A stretch of 64,000 nt of DNA, taken from assembly GCA_031553495.1 (NCBI GenBank), contig JAVBLN010000037.1, forward strand, positions 1-64,000, in the 5' to 3' direction. The DNA is from Pinibacter sp031553495 (lineage in GTDB: Bacteria > Bacteroidota > Bacteroidia > Chitinophagales > Chitinophagaceae). The position numbers and the translations under genes were made by a program. The notes below the pieces were generated by a model. That model was not told the origin of the DNA. It ran no database searches and was given only the letters and a program-made list of their open reading frames with translations. Below, piece after piece: positions 63,200 to 64,000 of this stretch (position 1 is its first letter; every line of letters begins with the position of its first letter).

Positions 63200-64000
63200 T
63201 TACTTGGAAGCTGTGGTTTCAGTTTTAGGAGCGTTTTTTATATCCTTGCCGATCCTTTGCAAATAGGCAATCAACGCTACTATTTCATCAGTACTTCCAA
63301 CTTCTATCTTACTTGTTTTCAATGTCAACTTAATTCCTTCAGCCTGCCTCATAAGATCATTATTCGCTTTTGCCGCATATCCGTCTTCATAAGGCACACC
63401 TAATGTTACCATAGCATTGATCATCTTAGGCGTTATGGAAGTATCGATTTTATTATCAAACAACCATGGATAAGCAGGCATTATCGATCCTTCAGACATA
63501 CTACGCGGATCAAGCATGTGATTATAGTGCCAGCTATCGGAATTTTTTCCTCCCTCCCTGGCCAAATCCGGCCCGGTACGCTTACTTCCCCACTGGAATG
63601 GGTGATCATACACAAACTCACCGGCTTTAGAATATTCACCATACCTGATCACTTCATCTCTGAATGGACGAACCATTTGCGAATGACACAAATAACAGCC
63701 TTCTCTTATGTAAATATCACGGCCGTGCAGCTCGAGCGGTGTGTAAGGTTTTACACTTGTGATAGTCGGGATATTACTCTTTATAAGGAATGTTGGCATG
63801 AACTCGATAATACCGCCAATAGCAACTACAACAAAACTTACTATCAGCATTTGGAAAGGACGTCTTTCCAGTATGCGGTGCCAGTATTCTTTACCATGAG
63901 AAGTTTCAACTATTTTGGCTAAAGGCGCAGCCTCTGCAGCTTCATTTGCCACAAAACTACCCTTCGCGATGGTTTTCACCAGGTTATATACCATCATTAT
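63200..64000 (-). CDS. ccoO: cbb3 oxidase, CcoO part of a probable CcoNO fusion (partial)
   Basis: The minus-strand frame is open to the right edge, so the start is outside. The visible part has GCYLCHSQMVRPFRDE (heme c CxxCH), HYNHMLDPRSMSEGSIMPAYP (axial Met) and the C-terminal IAYLQRIGKDI. This is CcoO. The segment before it (YNLVKTIAKGSF) looks like the end of CcoN, so the gene is likely a CcoN-CcoO fusion, as in other Bacteroidota (inference). Cut by the window end. Confidence 0.88.
   Translation of the reverse strand: MMMVYNLVKTIAKGSFVANEAAEAAPLAKIVETSHGKEYWHRILERRPFQMLIVSFVVVAIGGIIEFMPTFLIKSNIPTITSVKPYTPLELHGRDIYIREGCYLCHSQMVRPFRDEVIRYGEYSKAGEFVYDHPFQWGSKRTGPDLAREGGKNSDSWHYNHMLDPRSMSEGSIMPAYPWLFDNKIDTSITPKMINAMVTLGVPYEDGYAAKANNDLMRQAEGIKLTLKTSKIEVGSTDEIVALIAYLQRIGKDIKNAPKTETTASK

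Noticed and set aside
1..64000. tRNA, rRNA, riboswitch or phage genes
   Set aside because: None could be recognised by reading; a covariance-model search would be needed to exclude small RNAs.

Overview
The window looks like a chromosomal segment of a Bacteroidota bacterium, most likely from the Chitinophagaceae or a close relative (inference). Signs are a type IX secretion C-terminal sorting domain, a TonB-dependent receptor with a carboxypeptidase-like N-terminal domain, a Bacteroidota-type LptD/OstA pair, a cbb3 oxidase cluster with a one-heme CcoP, AT-rich intergenic DNA and almost no Shine-Dalgarno sequences. I read 46 protein genes (one cut by the right edge, one a 55-residue CcoQ). I saw no rRNA, tRNA, CRISPR array, phage or intact insertion sequence.

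Layout: 0.3-5 kb, a degenerate AAA+ protein and an iron-uptake pair (PepSY membrane protein, siderophore receptor). 5.4-14.4 kb, housekeeping genes (lipA, OsmC, purM, ccmE-ccmF, an agmatinase-like ureohydrolase). 14.7-17.7 kb, two membrane proteins and an unclassified radical SAM enzyme. 17.9-27 kb, a peptidase/propeller/barrel protein, a GNAT, a cation/proton antiporter and an ABC exporter. 27.3-36 kb, a YggS-type PLP protein, glnS, a parvulin, sucC, an OmpA-like lipoprotein, a YkgJ-type protein and an acyl-CoA dehydrogenase. 36.2-43.1 kb, an envelope block: LptD divergent from amidase-MCE-OstA. 43.2-49.2 kb, nhaA, a lipoprotein MsrA, argS and a fused glucosyl-phosphoglycerate synthase/HAD phosphatase. 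49.5-53.2 kb, an L,D-transpeptidase with a TonB C-terminal domain beside blaI-blaR1. 53.5-58.8 kb, an SDR, a LolE-like permease, a YhcH protein and a T9SS cargo protein. 59-64 kb, the compact cco operon.

The most unusual content is intergenic. I count 25 copies, all between genes, of a 70-80 bp element called here CAE (core-arm element). It has a conserved core (TTGTGTCACTCACTTGTAC, or the variant CGTTGCGTCGCA) between two arms that carry the same word in direct orientation. Arm words change together in variant copies, and hybrids exist. Orientations alternate along the chromosome in 21 of 24 neighbouring pairs, so that plus/minus pairs bracket single genes or short operons (lipA, purM, the ABC ATPase, yggS, msrA, blaI-blaR1) or nothing. 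The right end continues into one of three recurring tails, two of which are built from short degenerate words. This family is the best candidate here for an undescribed system. Other dispersed repeats (a 57-bp hairpin repeat, an insertion-sequence-end-like repeat, a nested inverted repeat) share the same gaps.
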